From an uncultured Planktomarina sp. (GTDB taxonomy: Bacteria; Pseudomonadota; Alphaproteobacteria; Rhodobacterales; Rhodobacteraceae): 64,000 nucleotides of DNA. Numbering within the stretch: position 1 is the stretch's first letter; each line of letters opens with the position of its first letter. The position numbers were made by a program, and so were the translations under genes. The notes below the pieces were generated by a model, which was given only the letters and a program-made list of their open reading frames with translations, did no database searches and was not told the DNA's origin. This document shows, piece after piece, positions 28,362-38,108 of this stretch. The stretch covers positions 744,001 to 808,000 of the forward strand of contig CAJJBJ010000002.1 in assembly GCA_905182455.1 (NCBI GenBank), given 5' to 3'.

Positions 28362-29407
28362 ATGAACTTGAAAAAAATACTACTAGCCACCACTACCGCA
28401 ACCCTAATATCGGGCGTTGCTATCGCAGCTGACGATGGTTTGGTTGTTTTCGATTGGTCTGGCTATGAGGACGAGGGCTTTTTCCAAAACTACGTCATCA
28501 AGCACGGTGGCCCACCTACTTATGCCTTCTTCGGTGAAGAAGAAGAAGCCTTTCCAAAAATTGCGCGCAGGCTTCCGAGCCGACGTGTCACACCCCTGCA
28601 GCCAATCCGTGTCCAAATGGCATGAGGCGGGCCTTGTTAGAGCCTCTCGACACCTCACGGATCGACCTTTGGTCTGACGTAAATACGCAGATGAAAGAAG
28701 CGTTCAAAATTGATGGTAGTTACTATATGCTGCCAATGGATTGGGGCACAACTGCACTAACATATCGAACCGATATGGTGGATGTCGCTAAGATGAGTTC
28801 TTTGGCGGTATTTCTTGATCCAGCCTACAGCGGCCGTATCGCCTTACCAGACAACGTGGATGACATATATGCATTGGGCTATTTGGCCACCGGTGTTACG
28901 GATTGGACCAAAGCCACGGATGCAGATTTTGAAGTTGCTACGGCATGGCTTCGCCAAGCACACCAAAATGTAAGGACTTATTGGGCAGATGGCGCAGAAC
29001 TGTCCCAATTAATGGGCAGTGGCGAAGTAATCGTGTCGTGGGCATGGAGTGAAACGCCTGCGACAATGGCTGCGGAAGGCCTGCCGATTGAGGCCAACCG
29101 CTCCACCGTAGAAGGCTCCTCGAGCTGGTTCTGCGGTTATGTCAATCTAGCCAACGGTCCAAACTCAGAAGACAAAATGTATGACTTCTTCAATGCGTGG
29201 ATGGATCCAGGTTCTGCAGATTACATAGTGTCCGAATGGGGCTATGGCCATGGCAACGAAACGGCGATGGCTGCCATCGGCTCAGAAGCCTTGAATGACG
29301 CAGGCTTGGGCCCAGTTGACGTGCCAGTCTTGGCGCAGGTTCCTATGAACCAACAGCTGCGTGAAAAGATGATCGCTGAGTTTGAAAAAATAAAAGCTGG
29401 GTTCTAA
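28362..29407 (+). pseudogene. PotD-like polyamine/betaine-type solute-binding protein, two frameshifts
   Basis: The reading starts with a clear signal peptide (MNLKKILLATTTATLISGV, cleaved near AIA-ADDG) and DWSGYEDEGFF. It then needs two frame changes. The first is near 28551-28553 (an extra T in TTT before CCAAAAA) and the second near 28639-28642 (an extra base in AGAG). Removing one base at each restores an uninterrupted frame of 348 codons with KLRAGFRADVSHPC, KWHEAGL and EPLDTSRI in order. GGAG precedes the start. The matching ABC genes lie convergent on the other strand. It is either a young pseudogene or carries sequence errors. Confidence 0.85.
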
Positions 29408-29429
29408 AATCTGCCAGAAGTTAGTAGAT

Positions 29430-29457
29430 AAAAGGGCACCTTCAGGTGCCCTTTTTA
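29430..29457. terminator. Bidirectional intrinsic terminator
   Basis: AAAGGGCACC-TTCA-GGTGCCCTTT forms a perfect 10-bp stem with a tetraloop, with T-runs on the right side and A-runs on the left. It sits between the convergent ends of the solute-binding-protein gene (29407) and the ABC ATPase gene (29464) and can serve both. Confidence 0.9.
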
Positions 29458-29463
29458 TTTGGG

Positions 29464-30546
29464 TTACCGTAACAAGAGAAGAGACGAGGCACTCCAGCCC
29501 ACCCGCGCGTTTTCACCCACAGCCAACACCGTGCGTCCTGCAGTGTTGCGCATGGTTATGGTGATGGGCTCTTCTTTGAAGGGCAATCTAACATCATAAT
29601 AGGTCATATCGCCATAATAGAAGACTTCAGACACCACAGCTTCAATCTCGCGTTCTGCAGTTTGAGAGCCGGTTAGAATAGTCAACATCTCCGGGCGCAC
29701 GCCTGCGGAGTTGCAACCCTCAATCCCACCTGTTGCTTGAGACAACGACAGCGACAGCTTGCCCAAGGACTGCACGTCAACCTCAACGGTATCACCCGAG
29801 GTGCTAAGGATTTTAGCATCTAGAAAATTCATCATACCAATAAAGTTGGCAACTCGCCGCGAACAGGGCTGGCCATAAAGCGCCTGAGGTGTCGCCACCT
29901 GCGCAATTTTACCGTCGAACATAACCGCAATGCGGTCCGACATGGTCAGCGCCTCTTCTTGATCATGGGTCACCAGAACAAAGGTAATTCCTACCGCCCT
30001 TTGCAGGCGGCGCAATTCGGATTGCATTTGCTCGCGCAGTTTCTTGTCCAAGGCTGAGAGCGGCTCATCCAACAACAGCACCCGAGGTTTGAGCACCAAA
30101 GCCCGGGCCAAAGCAACCCTTTGGCGTTGACCACCTGACAAAGCATGTGACGCCCGGCCTCCGAAGCCCTCCAACCCCACCATGGCAATCGCCTCGGCCA
30201 CGCGAGTTGTGATCTCAGCCTTCGGCAACCGGCGTGCTTTGAGTCCATAGGCCACATTCTCGGCCACGCTCATATGCGGGAAAATAGCATAGCTTTGAAA
30301 CACCATATTGGTAGGTCGCTTATTGGCCGGCACTCCCTCCATCGTTTTACCATCAATATACAAGCTGCCCGCAGAAGGTGTTTCAAACCCAGCAATACTG
30401 CGCAGCAATGTGGTTTTGCCACATCCCGACGGGCCTAACAGCGAGAAAAATTCTCCAGTCTTGATGTCAAGATCAACCTGTGACAATGCCGCAAAATCAC
30501 CGAAGAATTTATCAAATCCTTTCAGCTGAATGATTGGCTGTGTCAT
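29464..30546 (-). CDS. ABC transporter ATP-binding protein, PotA-like
   Basis: The 360-residue ATPase has Walker A GPSGCGKT (38-45), signature [15 protein letters not shown], Walker [12 protein letters not shown] and a C-terminal TOBE domain. It belongs to the spermidine/putrescine-type importer group, which also serves other cationic or quaternary amines. The start overlaps the upstream permease stop by 4 bp (ATGA). It is the last gene of the Rieske-permease-permease-ATPase operon. Confidence 0.92.
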   Translation of the reverse strand: MTQPIIQLKGFDKFFGDFAALSQVDLDIKTGEFFSLLGPSGCGKTTLLRSIAGFETPSAGSLYIDGKTMEGVPANKRPTNMVFQSYAIFPHMSVAENVAYGLKARRLPKAEITTRVAEAIAMVGLEGFGGRASHALSGGQRQRVALARALVLKPRVLLLDEPLSALDKKLREQMQSELRRLQRAVGITFVLVTHDQEEALTMSDRIAVMFDGKIAQVATPQALYGQPCSRRVANFIGMMNFLDAKILSTSGDTVEVDVQSLGKLSLSLSQATGGIEGCNSAGVRPEMLTILTGSQTAEREIEAVVSEVFYYGDMTYYDVRLPFKEEPITITMRNTAGRTVLAVGENARVGWSASSLLLLR

Positions 30547-31358
30547 AGGAAACCCCCTGAATTTTCAATGCCTGTTTTACGGACGCCCCGACGGCGGAAA
30601 TAATCGGCGATCAACAGTAAGCTAATCGACAACACAAGCAAAATTGTCCCCAAAGCCATCAAGCTTGGCAGTTTTTGCGGAAAGCGCAATTGGCCCCAGA
30701 TATAGACCGGCAAAGTTGGTTCAGTGCCCGCAAGGAAGAAGGCAATAATAAATTCATCCAAAGAGATGGTGAAGGCTATCAACAAGCTCGCGACGATCCC
30801 CGGCATCACCAAAGGCAGGATCACCAGCCAAAAAGTATTCCAACGGGTTTGGCCCAAATCAAATGACGCCTCTTCAAGGCTTTGGTCCAAATTCATGAAG
30901 GCTGACGAGAGGATGGCGATGCAAAAAGGAGTGCAAATTAAGATATGGCCTAAAATAATGCTCCAGAGCGACAGTTCAAACCCCATCTGTATGATCACCA
31001 CCAGTAAAGACACCCCAATGATAATCTCTGGCAGCACCATTGGCAGCATGATAAACCCCATGATAGAGCGACGACCGGGGAATGAAAAACGGGTGGAGGC
31101 GCGGGCAGCCAGCACCCCAAAGAGGGTTGAGAAAATCGCCGTTGTCACGGCAATCATCAAGCTGTTGCGCACCGCTACGTGCAGCGAATCTGTGGTTTGC
31201 AGAACGGCGAACCATTTGGTGGTGAAGCCTTTCAACGGAAACGATACAACACTGCTGTCATTGAATGCGAAAACCGGCAACAAAATCGCGGGCGCGTAAA
31301 GAAACACCAAGAAAATACCCATGTACCATTTGAAAAAATGACCTCGGCCCAGCATCAC
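30543..31358 (-). CDS. ABC transporter permease, PotC-like
   Basis: The 271-residue inner-membrane protein has about six hydrophobic segments. The EAA loop that docks to the ATPase is visible as [16 protein letters not shown] followed by LPLVMPG. It is the second permease of a PotBC-type pair. It overlaps both the ATPase gene and the upstream permease gene by 4 bp, so the three are translationally coupled. Confidence 0.92.
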   Translation of the reverse strand: MMLGRGHFFKWYMGIFLVFLYAPAILLPVFAFNDSSVVSFPLKGFTTKWFAVLQTTDSLHVAVRNSLMIAVTTAIFSTLFGVLAARASTRFSFPGRRSIMGFIMLPMVLPEIIIGVSLLVVIIQMGFELSLWSIILGHILICTPFCIAILSSAFMNLDQSLEEASFDLGQTRWNTFWLVILPLVMPGIVASLLIAFTISLDEFIIAFFLAGTEPTLPVYIWGQLRFPQKLPSLMALGTILLVLSISLLLIADYFRRRGVRKTGIENSGGFL

Positions 31359-32233
31359 TTCGCCCCCCGTATGTATTTTTTGTTCATCCAGATAAAGATC
31401 AGCGCCACGCAGGTTACAATCGCCATGGCTGAAATCGCCAACGCCGCCCCTAACGGCGCATTATTTGCCTTCTTGAACTGTAATTCGATCATATTGGCAA
31501 TCATCAGCCCGTTGGGCCCGCCCACCAATCGCGGTGTAACATAGTCACCAATGGTCGGAATAAACACAATGATCGTGGCAGCAATCACGCCGGGCATCGA
31601 CAGAGGCAGGGTCACCCGGAAAAACCGGCGCAATTTGCTGTCACCTAGATCTTCGGCCGCTTCGATCAAGGACCTGTCCACCCGCTCAAGCGCCACAAAA
31701 ATAGGCAAAATAGCAAAGGGCACCCATGCATGCGCCAAGGTCAGAACCACAGCGTTTTGATTGTAGAGTATGAAGCTCAAAGGCTCTTCAATCAAACCCA
31801 GCCCCATCAAACTTCCGTTTACCACGCCGTTATAACCTAAAATCACTTTCCAAAGAAAAATGCGCATCAAATAGCTGGTCCAAAACGGGATTGTGATCAA
31901 AAAGATCCACATAGCCTTCCGTTTGGGCGGGACATAAAACGAGATGAAATAGGCCACAGGGTAGGCCAGCAACACGGTCATCGCCGTCACCATCATCGAA
32001 ATCTTCAGCGAGCGACCCATCAAATATTGGTACATAGGCTCGCTCCAAGCCGTTTTGTAATTGTCCATGGTGAAGGTACGGTGCAAGGTCAGATAGTCTT
32101 GGGTCCAGAAACTCAGCGCGACAACTAATACCAAAGGCACCGCGAGCAGGAGCAATGTAAAAGCCAACGTTGGACTGATAAGGAACAATCCCTGAGCGCC
32201 CTCGCCCCGCCGCCATTTTTGAAACCATGTCAC
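31355..32233 (-). CDS. ABC transporter permease, PotB-like
   Basis: The 292-residue permease has an EAA loop EAAEDLGDSKLRRFFRVTLP. Its start is a GTG at 32231-32233, immediately after the Rieske gene stop with no gap, so translation probably depends on the upstream gene. Together with the PotC-like and PotA-like proteins it forms a polyamine/quaternary-amine-type importer. The likely periplasmic partner is the frameshifted gene at 28362-29407. Confidence 0.9.
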   Translation of the reverse strand: MTWFQKWRRGEGAQGLFLISPTLAFTLLLLAVPLVLVVALSFWTQDYLTLHRTFTMDNYKTAWSEPMYQYLMGRSLKISMMVTAMTVLLAYPVAYFISFYVPPKRKAMWIFLITIPFWTSYLMRIFLWKVILGYNGVVNGSLMGLGLIEEPLSFILYNQNAVVLTLAHAWVPFAILPIFVALERVDRSLIEAAEDLGDSKLRRFFRVTLPLSMPGVIAATIIVFIPTIGDYVTPRLVGGPNGLMIANMIELQFKKANNAPLGAALAISAMAIVTCVALIFIWMNKKYIRGAK

Positions 32234-33433
32234 CTAGGTGATCCCTTTCGCCAAAATATCTGCGTTCTTCCTCGCCATCTTGCCCAGTTCGGGCACAGTG
32301 GTTTGCTCCATGACTGGCAGCAAGTGCCGCAAATGATCATGATATGTTTTTACACCATATTCTAGATCAGAAAACACAACTCCGTCATAGGCAGACGATT
32401 TTGTGGCCTCGCACGACCAAACCATTAGCATCTGATCTTCTCCGCCGGTATCGCGATCAATTCGACCACTCAAATAACGCGCCACTTTCATTTGCCGGCT
32501 CTCATTTGGCCTACGATAACACATACCGCGTTGCAGGGTTTCAGTGGCCGATTTGGGCAACTCTTGGTAGAAAATTACACTGTCGGGATAGAGCCCTAAG
32601 ACGAAATTAGGGAACATGCCAAAATAGATCCATTGGCGCTGCTGAGGCTGAGGAAGATGCGTGGCCTCCGGCAATATTTCACGATATTTACGCACGCTCC
32701 AGCGGTGACCATAGGCCTCGTTGAACGTGCCGACAGAGCGTGACGTGCCCTTGTCAAAAGGTTCATCAAAATAGCCGTCTCCATAAAGCTGATGTAGCCC
32801 GGGATGCGCTTGGCGCACGTGATAGCCTTCATTATCCACATCACGAATAGATTTCCAATTCACCGGGATGACATCATCCAAAGAATTACTGGTGGCAGGG
32901 ATCATATTGGCCAAATCATAGGGCGCTATTTCCGCGTCAAACCGCGTTAAAATCTCGGCAACTGCAGGCTGTGGTCCGGGCTGAAAGCGGATAAAAATCA
33001 ATCCGTTCCAAATCTCCATGTCTAGCGGTTTTAACCCCCATTTTTCCGCCTGCATCGGTGGAAAAGTATCTTTGTTGGCAATGCCCCGCAGGGAGCCATC
33101 CAGATTATAGGCCCAGCCATGATAGGGACAAATCATCGCTTTATTGCAGGTGCCACGCGCGTCAGGCACCACACGTGATCCACGGTGGCGGCATAGATTA
33201 TGAAAGGCCCGCACTTGCCCATCGGTGCCGCGAATCACAACCGCGCGTTCGCCGGCGATATCAAAGGTGACATAAGCGCCACTTTGCGCGACCTCATTCA
33301 CATGGCAAACAAATTGCCAATGGGTTTTAAAGATCGCTGCACATTCCAAATCAAACAGCTCCTGCGAAAAATAGGCCCAGCCCGGCAGGCCGGAGCGGTC
33401 CCAATCTTTGGGAGGTGAGATATTTTTGGTCAT
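32234..33433 (-). CDS. Rieske non-haem iron oxygenase, alpha subunit
   Basis: The 399-residue protein has the Rieske cluster ligands C81, H83, C102 and H105 (CRHRG, then CPYHGW) and a catalytic domain with the facial-triad His pair in DNEGYHVRQAHPGL. Such oxygenases hydroxylate aromatic rings or N-demethylate betaines and related amines. No ferredoxin reductase gene is adjacent. Transcription runs straight into the PotBCA-like importer genes, so the enzyme probably acts on the imported compound. That fits an N-demethylase better than a ring dioxygenase, but this is inference. Confidence 0.88.
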   Translation of the reverse strand: MTKNISPPKDWDRSGLPGWAYFSQELFDLECAAIFKTHWQFVCHVNEVAQSGAYVTFDIAGERAVVIRGTDGQVRAFHNLCRHRGSRVVPDARGTCNKAMICPYHGWAYNLDGSLRGIANKDTFPPMQAEKWGLKPLDMEIWNGLIFIRFQPGPQPAVAEILTRFDAEIAPYDLANMIPATSNSLDDVIPVNWKSIRDVDNEGYHVRQAHPGLHQLYGDGYFDEPFDKGTSRSVGTFNEAYGHRWSVRKYREILPEATHLPQPQQRQWIYFGMFPNFVLGLYPDSVIFYQELPKSATETLQRGMCYRRPNESRQMKVARYLSGRIDRDTGGEDQMLMVWSCEATKSSAYDGVVFSDLEYGVKTYHDHLRHLLPVMEQTTVPELGKMARKNADILAKGIT

Positions 33434-33572
33434 GTCAAAGCCTCAGCTGGAATTAACTTGTATCGAATAGGTTGCGTGACCGAAGATCAACATTAAATTA
33501 TGGTCATGGCTTGGATTTTATGCGTCAATTGGCCAAAGTACAGATCACTGAAATCATCTTATCGGGAACATT

Positions 33573-33932
33573 ATGAAAGACATTCAACCGCAAGACCGTC
33601 TCGTTGCCAATGTGAGGCATGACGCCTTCGCCCCCTGGATCAATGCCGATGGCAGCGACAGTGGCACTGCCGTGCTACAATTAGGAGATCGCGCAGAAAT
33701 GGGCGTCGGGTTTCACATCTACCGGATGGCCCCCGGAACCAGCAGCGAGGCCCATGAGCACCGTGGTGATGAAGAGTTTTTCGTGATCGAAGGATCTTTG
33801 CGCGACAATGACGGGACGGTGTACCGCACAGGTGATCTGGTTTTGCTGAAAGATGGCACCCAGCATTACTCAGTTTCAGACGAAGGCTGTCTTTTAGCGG
33901 TCTATATACACAAGGCTGAGACCAACCTTTAA
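33573..33932 (+). CDS. Small cupin-domain protein
   Basis: The 119-residue protein is a single cupin. Motif 1 is HEHRGDEEFFVIEG (H-x-H-x4-E-x6-G), giving the metal ligands; the second motif is TQHYSV. Function cannot be assigned; small cupins act as isomerases, dioxygenases or sensors. It is divergent from the Rieske gene across 139 bp. Its stop overlaps that of the convergent DUF309 gene by 4 bp (TTAA). Confidence 0.82.
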   Translation: MKDIQPQDRLVANVRHDAFAPWINADGSDSGTAVLQLGDRAEMGVGFHIYRMAPGTSSEAHEHRGDEEFFVIEGSLRDNDGTVYRTGDLVLLKDGTQHYSVSDEGCLLAVYIHKAETNL

Positions 33933-34369
33933 GCTATAGGCGATACTTGCGCCTTTAGGCTCTGCCACTGCGCCAAAGTCACACCCATAAGGGGTAAAAC
34001 TGCGGCATCAGGACGGGCTTGGCGAGCCAAATCCAACAAGCGCGCCTGTGCCTTTGGGCGCTCCATTCTGGCTTTCAACCCCGCGTTGGCGAGTTGAATC
34101 AAGCTTTGCACCATGGCGCGTTCCGGCACAGCGTGCTCCAATCGCAACCAAATGGCTTCCCACATCTCATGCGCTTCCCAATAAAAACCCTCGGCAAAAA
34201 ACGACAGCCCCAAGTACCAAGCGGTGCAACTGCTCAAAAGCGCGTCTGGCAAGTCAGCCTCGGGTTTAAAGCGGTCAAAAAGATACTCCGGATGGCGCGC
34301 TGTGCGTCCCGGGATATAGGCGTGCTCTGGCCGCCACCTCAGATCGAGCACGCTAGGCCGGCGCACCAT
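33929..34369 (-). CDS. DUF309 family protein
   Basis: This 146-residue protein has FFAEGFYWEAHEMWEAIWLR, the E-A-H-E-x-W-E signature of DUF309. The role of the family is unknown. I chose ATG 34369 (MVRRPSVLDLRW), which overlaps the upstream hydrolase gene by 17 bp; the frame stays open to 34585, but that part lies wholly inside the hydrolase gene. It is the last gene of the TRAP/aryl-CoA-ligase operon. Confidence 0.75.
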   Translation of the reverse strand: MVRRPSVLDLRWRPEHAYIPGRTARHPEYLFDRFKPEADLPDALLSSCTAWYLGLSFFAEGFYWEAHEMWEAIWLRLEHAVPERAMVQSLIQLANAGLKARMERPKAQARLLDLARQARPDAAVLPLMGVTLAQWQSLKAQVSPIA

Positions 34370-35180
34370 GGCGCGCCTCCATTTCCCATAGCCGGCCCGA
34401 AAAGCGAACAATAGCGGCCAATGTTTCTTCTGGTGCATCGCGCAGGGGAGAATGACCGCACTCTGGCAAAACCACGACATCAACCGGCGCATAGCTTCGG
34501 TTTTCCAGCTCATTGATCTGCGCAAGCGTGCCATATTCATCGGCCACACCTTGAATTGCCAAGGTCGGAATGCGCAGATAATCAATCACCTCAGACACAT
34601 CCCAATCGACAAACTTGGGATCCAGCCAAGCGTCATTCCACCCTTTAAAACACTTGTCCGGGTTTTGGTGATACTTGGCCAATGCCACCCTCAAATCGCC
34701 AGTCTCAAACGCCTGTTTAGCCAAAACGATTTGCGCCAAGCCGCTTGGCTCGGTGAAAAAATGCGGAGCCATCAATATCAAACCCCGAACTCGGTGATCA
34801 ATCACTGAACCGGCATAAATCGCAGCAATGGTCGCGCCATCAGAATGGCCCAGCAAAATGCAACTTTGGGGATCAATCGCCTTCAATACCGCAGGTAACA
34901 CCGCTGTGGCCTCTTGGGTCATGTAATCCAAAGGGCGCGGCAGTAACGCATCATCAGAATTGCCGTAGCCCTCGCGCGAATAGGCAAACACGCCACAGCC
35001 TGTTGCCTTGGAGATCTGAAGCGGCGCATCGCGCCAATGCGCCACGCAGCCAAGCCCCTCATGCAACATGACAATCGTAGGCGCCTGTGATGGATCCGGG
35101 CCAAAACAGGCATATTCCAGACATTTGCGCGCAGCCACCACAAAGCCTTTGGCCCCATTGCTCCAGTCAACTTTGCTCAT
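34353..35180 (-). CDS. Alpha/beta hydrolase
   Basis: The 275-residue hydrolase has the nucleophile elbow GHSDG with S113, an oxyanion region LHEGLGCVAHW, an acid in GVADEYG, and a catalytic His in PECGHSP. Relatives are often found beside benzoate-CoA ligase genes, perhaps as aryl-CoA or ester hydrolases. The start overlaps the ligase gene stop by 4 bp. The substrate is unknown. Confidence 0.82.
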   Translation of the reverse strand: MSKVDWSNGAKGFVVAARKCLEYACFGPDPSQAPTIVMLHEGLGCVAHWRDAPLQISKATGCGVFAYSREGYGNSDDALLPRPLDYMTQEATAVLPAVLKAIDPQSCILLGHSDGATIAAIYAGSVIDHRVRGLILMAPHFFTEPSGLAQIVLAKQAFETGDLRVALAKYHQNPDKCFKGWNDAWLDPKFVDWDVSEVIDYLRIPTLAIQGVADEYGTLAQINELENRSYAPVDVVVLPECGHSPLRDAPEETLAAIVRFSGRLWEMEARHGAPA

Positions 35181-36718
35181 GCTTGCGCGCGCAGTTTGAA
35201 TCGTTGGATTTTGCCAGTGGCGGTCTTAGGCAGATCAGGCACCAATTCAATCCACCGCGGGTATTTCCATTTTCCGATTTGCTCTTTAACAAAATCTCGC
35301 AATTCGTCCTCTATGCCTGCGGTCTCAACACCGCTGTTGAGCACCAAAAAGGCTTTGGGCTTTTCCAAACCCGCCTCGTCCAAATGCGCCACCACAGCAG
35401 CTTCCAACACCTTTGGATGTGAAATTAAGGCCTGCTCCACCTCAAACGGACTCAGCCAAATGCCTGAAACTTTAAACATGTCATCGGTTCGACCGCAGTA
35501 GATATAATGGCCTGCTTCTGAGATTTCGTATTTGTCACCAGTTCTCGTCCAAACTCCCTCAAAGGTTTCGCGGCTCTTAGCACGTTGGTTCCAATAGCCA
35601 TCGGCGGATGAGCCCCCTTTGACCAACAACTCCCCCACTTCCCCAGGGACAATCTCCTTGCCCTCCTCGGTGACACAGCGCAATTTATACCCCGGCACCG
35701 CAATCCCAGAGGTGCCATAGGTGACCGCTCCTTCACGGTTCGACAAAAAGATGTGCAGCATCTCAGTCGATCCCACGCCATCCAAAATATCCACCCCAAA
35801 CAGCCCGCGCCAACGGCGGCCAATATCTGCAGGCAATGCCTCACCGGCCGAAATACACAAACGCAGCCGATGCGCAGACAGGGCCCTATTTGCGAGGGCA
35901 GCCACCACAGCGCCATACAGGGTGGGCACACCACAAAAAATGCTCGGTTGCTGGCCTTCAATAATATCCAGCACACCCTCCGGTGTCGGCCTGCCGGCCA
36001 ATAAAATCGTGGTCGCCCCCACAGACATGGGAAACGTCAGCGCATTTCCCAGCCCATAGGCAAAAAAAATCTTAGCCGCTGAAAAAATGGTGTCCTCTTC
36101 ACGAATGCCCAAAACCTGCGCGCCATAAGTCTCAGCTGTGGCCCGCAGCGCGCTATGCACATGGCGCACCCCCTTAGGCAGACCGGTAGAGCCCGAAGAA
36201 TAAAGCCAAAACGCACATTCATCATCGCTAGCATGGACAGCGGTTTGCGGTTTGGCTGGTGCCAGAAATTCGCAATAAGACAGGGTTCCAGCCGGGGCAT
36301 CTGCCCCGATCATGATCACTTTGCGCAAATCAATATTTCCAGCCAAGGCCGGGGCAACAGTCTCCCAAATCTCGTGCGATACAATCAAGCAAGCAGCCCG
36401 ACTGTCGCTCAAGATGGCAGCATAGACCGAGGTGGCCAGCAGCGTGTTTAAAGGGACCGGTACAACACCAGCTTTGATCGCGCCCCAAAATACTTCAGGA
36501 TATTCTAATTGATCCAATATCAAGCAGGCAACCCGCTCCTCACGACGCAGGCCAGCCGCCACGAATGCGCCTGCAATCAGATCACTGCGCTGTGCCAATT
36601 GGGCATAGGTTTGCATGCGGCGCGCGCCATCAGCCTCTCGGAACGCCAGATTTTCACCGCGCCCTTCGCCCACATGGCGATCCACAAACCACAGGGCTGC
36701 ATTCTTATTTTCAGACAT
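35177..36718 (-). CDS. Benzoate-CoA ligase family protein
   Basis: The 513-residue ANL enzyme activates an aromatic acid to its CoA thioester. The ATP-binding P-loop YSSGSTGLPKGVRHVH is at 173-188 and the C-terminal catalytic Lys is in LPKTATGKIQRFKL. Sequence and length fit the benzoate/4-hydroxybenzoate-CoA ligase family. It follows a TRAP transporter on the same strand, so the TRAP system probably imports the acid. No boxABC or benzoyl-CoA reductase genes are in the window. Confidence 0.87.
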   Translation of the reverse strand: MSENKNAALWFVDRHVGEGRGENLAFREADGARRMQTYAQLAQRSDLIAGAFVAAGLRREERVACLILDQLEYPEVFWGAIKAGVVPVPLNTLLATSVYAAILSDSRAACLIVSHEIWETVAPALAGNIDLRKVIMIGADAPAGTLSYCEFLAPAKPQTAVHASDDECAFWLYSSGSTGLPKGVRHVHSALRATAETYGAQVLGIREEDTIFSAAKIFFAYGLGNALTFPMSVGATTILLAGRPTPEGVLDIIEGQQPSIFCGVPTLYGAVVAALANRALSAHRLRLCISAGEALPADIGRRWRGLFGVDILDGVGSTEMLHIFLSNREGAVTYGTSGIAVPGYKLRCVTEEGKEIVPGEVGELLVKGGSSADGYWNQRAKSRETFEGVWTRTGDKYEISEAGHYIYCGRTDDMFKVSGIWLSPFEVEQALISHPKVLEAAVVAHLDEAGLEKPKAFLVLNSGVETAGIEDELRDFVKEQIGKWKYPRWIELVPDLPKTATGKIQRFKLRAQA

Positions 36719-36791
36719 GTTTAACTCCAGTTTGGCAGATCGAAGGCCATGGGAGTCAGGCTAAGTTGGAAAATTCAATCCGGCAACCCGC

Positions 36792-38108
36792 TTAAAACCT
36801 CAACCAAAAAAGAGTGATTGCAGGGAAAGCCACAAGGATGATGACCCTCACAATGTCAGAGGCCACAAAGTACATGACAACTTTATAGGTCTCCACCAAT
36901 GGCGTTTTGCGATCCATGGCGTTGATGACAAACAAGTTCATCCCCACCGGAGGTGTGATCAATCCCACCTCAACCACGATCAAAACCAAGATGCCAAACC
37001 ATATCGCGATATGCTCTTGGCTCATGCCAAAATCGAGCCCCACCACCACAGGAAAAAAGATAGGTATCGTCAATAGTATCATGGAGAGGCTATCCATCAA
37101 GCACCCAAATACCAGATAAAAGACCAAGATCAGACTCAGCACCACCCAAGGACTAAAGCCTTGGCTGACCACAAAGTTGGAAATTTCCTGTGGCACCTGC
37201 GTTAAGGCCAAAAACCCATTATAAAAACCAGCGCCCAAGATGATAAAGAAAATCATCGCGCTAGATTTTGCGGTCACCAGAAAGCTTTGCACCAATGTGG
37301 TGCGCGTCAGACCTCGGTTCATCCATGCGATAAAACCCGTGCCAGCAGCCCCCACGGCAGCCCCCTCAGTGGGGGTGAACCAGCCTTGATAAATACCGCC
37401 AACTACCAAGGCAAAGACCAAAAGCACCGGCCAGACATTAAACAGCGCTTTAAACCGCTCTGCATAGGGAACCGCCACTTTTACGCCAGCGGCATCCGGG
37501 TGGAGGCGCACATAAATTGAGATGGCAATCACATAGCCTAAGGCGGCCAAAATTCCAGGAATGAAGGCAGCTAAAAACAGTTTAGCAATGTTTTGTTCGG
37601 TCAAAATGGCGTATATGACCAAGACGATTGAGGGTGGGATCAAAATACCCAACGTACCGCCAGCTGCCAAAGTCGCCGTGGAAAAACCGCCGGAATAGCC
37701 ATATTTGCGCAATTCAGGCAGTGCCACCCGGCCCATCGTAGCCGCCGTCGCCAAAGATGAGCCACAGATCGAGCCAAAGCCCGCACAGGCACCAATCGCC
37801 GCCATGGCAATGCCACCCTTACGGTGACCCAAAAAGCTTTCTGCGGCCTTAAACAGCGCAGTCGACATCCCACCAAGGGTTGCAAAATGGCCCATCAGCA
37901 AAAACATCGGAACAATTGACAATGTGTAGCTGGAAAAAGTGCTGAATGTTTCAGATTTAAGTCGCGCCAGTGGCAGGTTGAAACTGCCGGTGACAAAATA
38001 CAGCCCCACCAACCCAACCAAGAACATGGCCAAGCCAATTGGCACGCGAATAAAGATCAAAATCAACAAAGCTGGAAAAGAGGCCAATCCGATTTCTAAA
38101 TTGCTCAT
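36792..38108 (-). CDS. dctM: TRAP transporter large permease (DctM)
   Basis: The 438-residue membrane protein has the many hydrophobic segments and conserved loops of DctM (GSICGSSLATAATMG, GGTLGILIPPSIVLVIY). With DctP and DctQ it forms a sodium-driven importer of organic acids. Its start abuts the DctQ stop with a 1-bp overlap. The downstream ligase suggests an aromatic acid cargo. Confidence 0.93.
   Translation of the reverse strand: MSNLEIGLASFPALLILIFIRVPIGLAMFLVGLVGLYFVTGSFNLPLARLKSETFSTFSSYTLSIVPMFLLMGHFATLGGMSTALFKAAESFLGHRKGGIAMAAIGACAGFGSICGSSLATAATMGRVALPELRKYGYSGGFSTATLAAGGTLGILIPPSIVLVIYAILTEQNIAKLFLAAFIPGILAALGYVIAISIYVRLHPDAAGVKVAVPYAERFKALFNVWPVLLVFALVVGGIYQGWFTPTEGAAVGAAGTGFIAWMNRGLTRTTLVQSFLVTAKSSAMIFFIILGAGFYNGFLALTQVPQEISNFVVSQGFSPWVVLSLILVFYLVFGCLMDSLSMILLTIPIFFPVVVGLDFGMSQEHIAIWFGILVLIVVEVGLITPPVGMNLFVINAMDRKTPLVETYKVVMYFVASDIVRVIILVAFPAITLFWLRF

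Noticed and set aside
28417-28677. Separate 86-codon gene overlapping the PotD-like gene
   Set aside because: Its second half (KLRAGFRADVSHPC) is the middle part of the binding protein in a shifted frame, so it belongs to the frameshifted gene.
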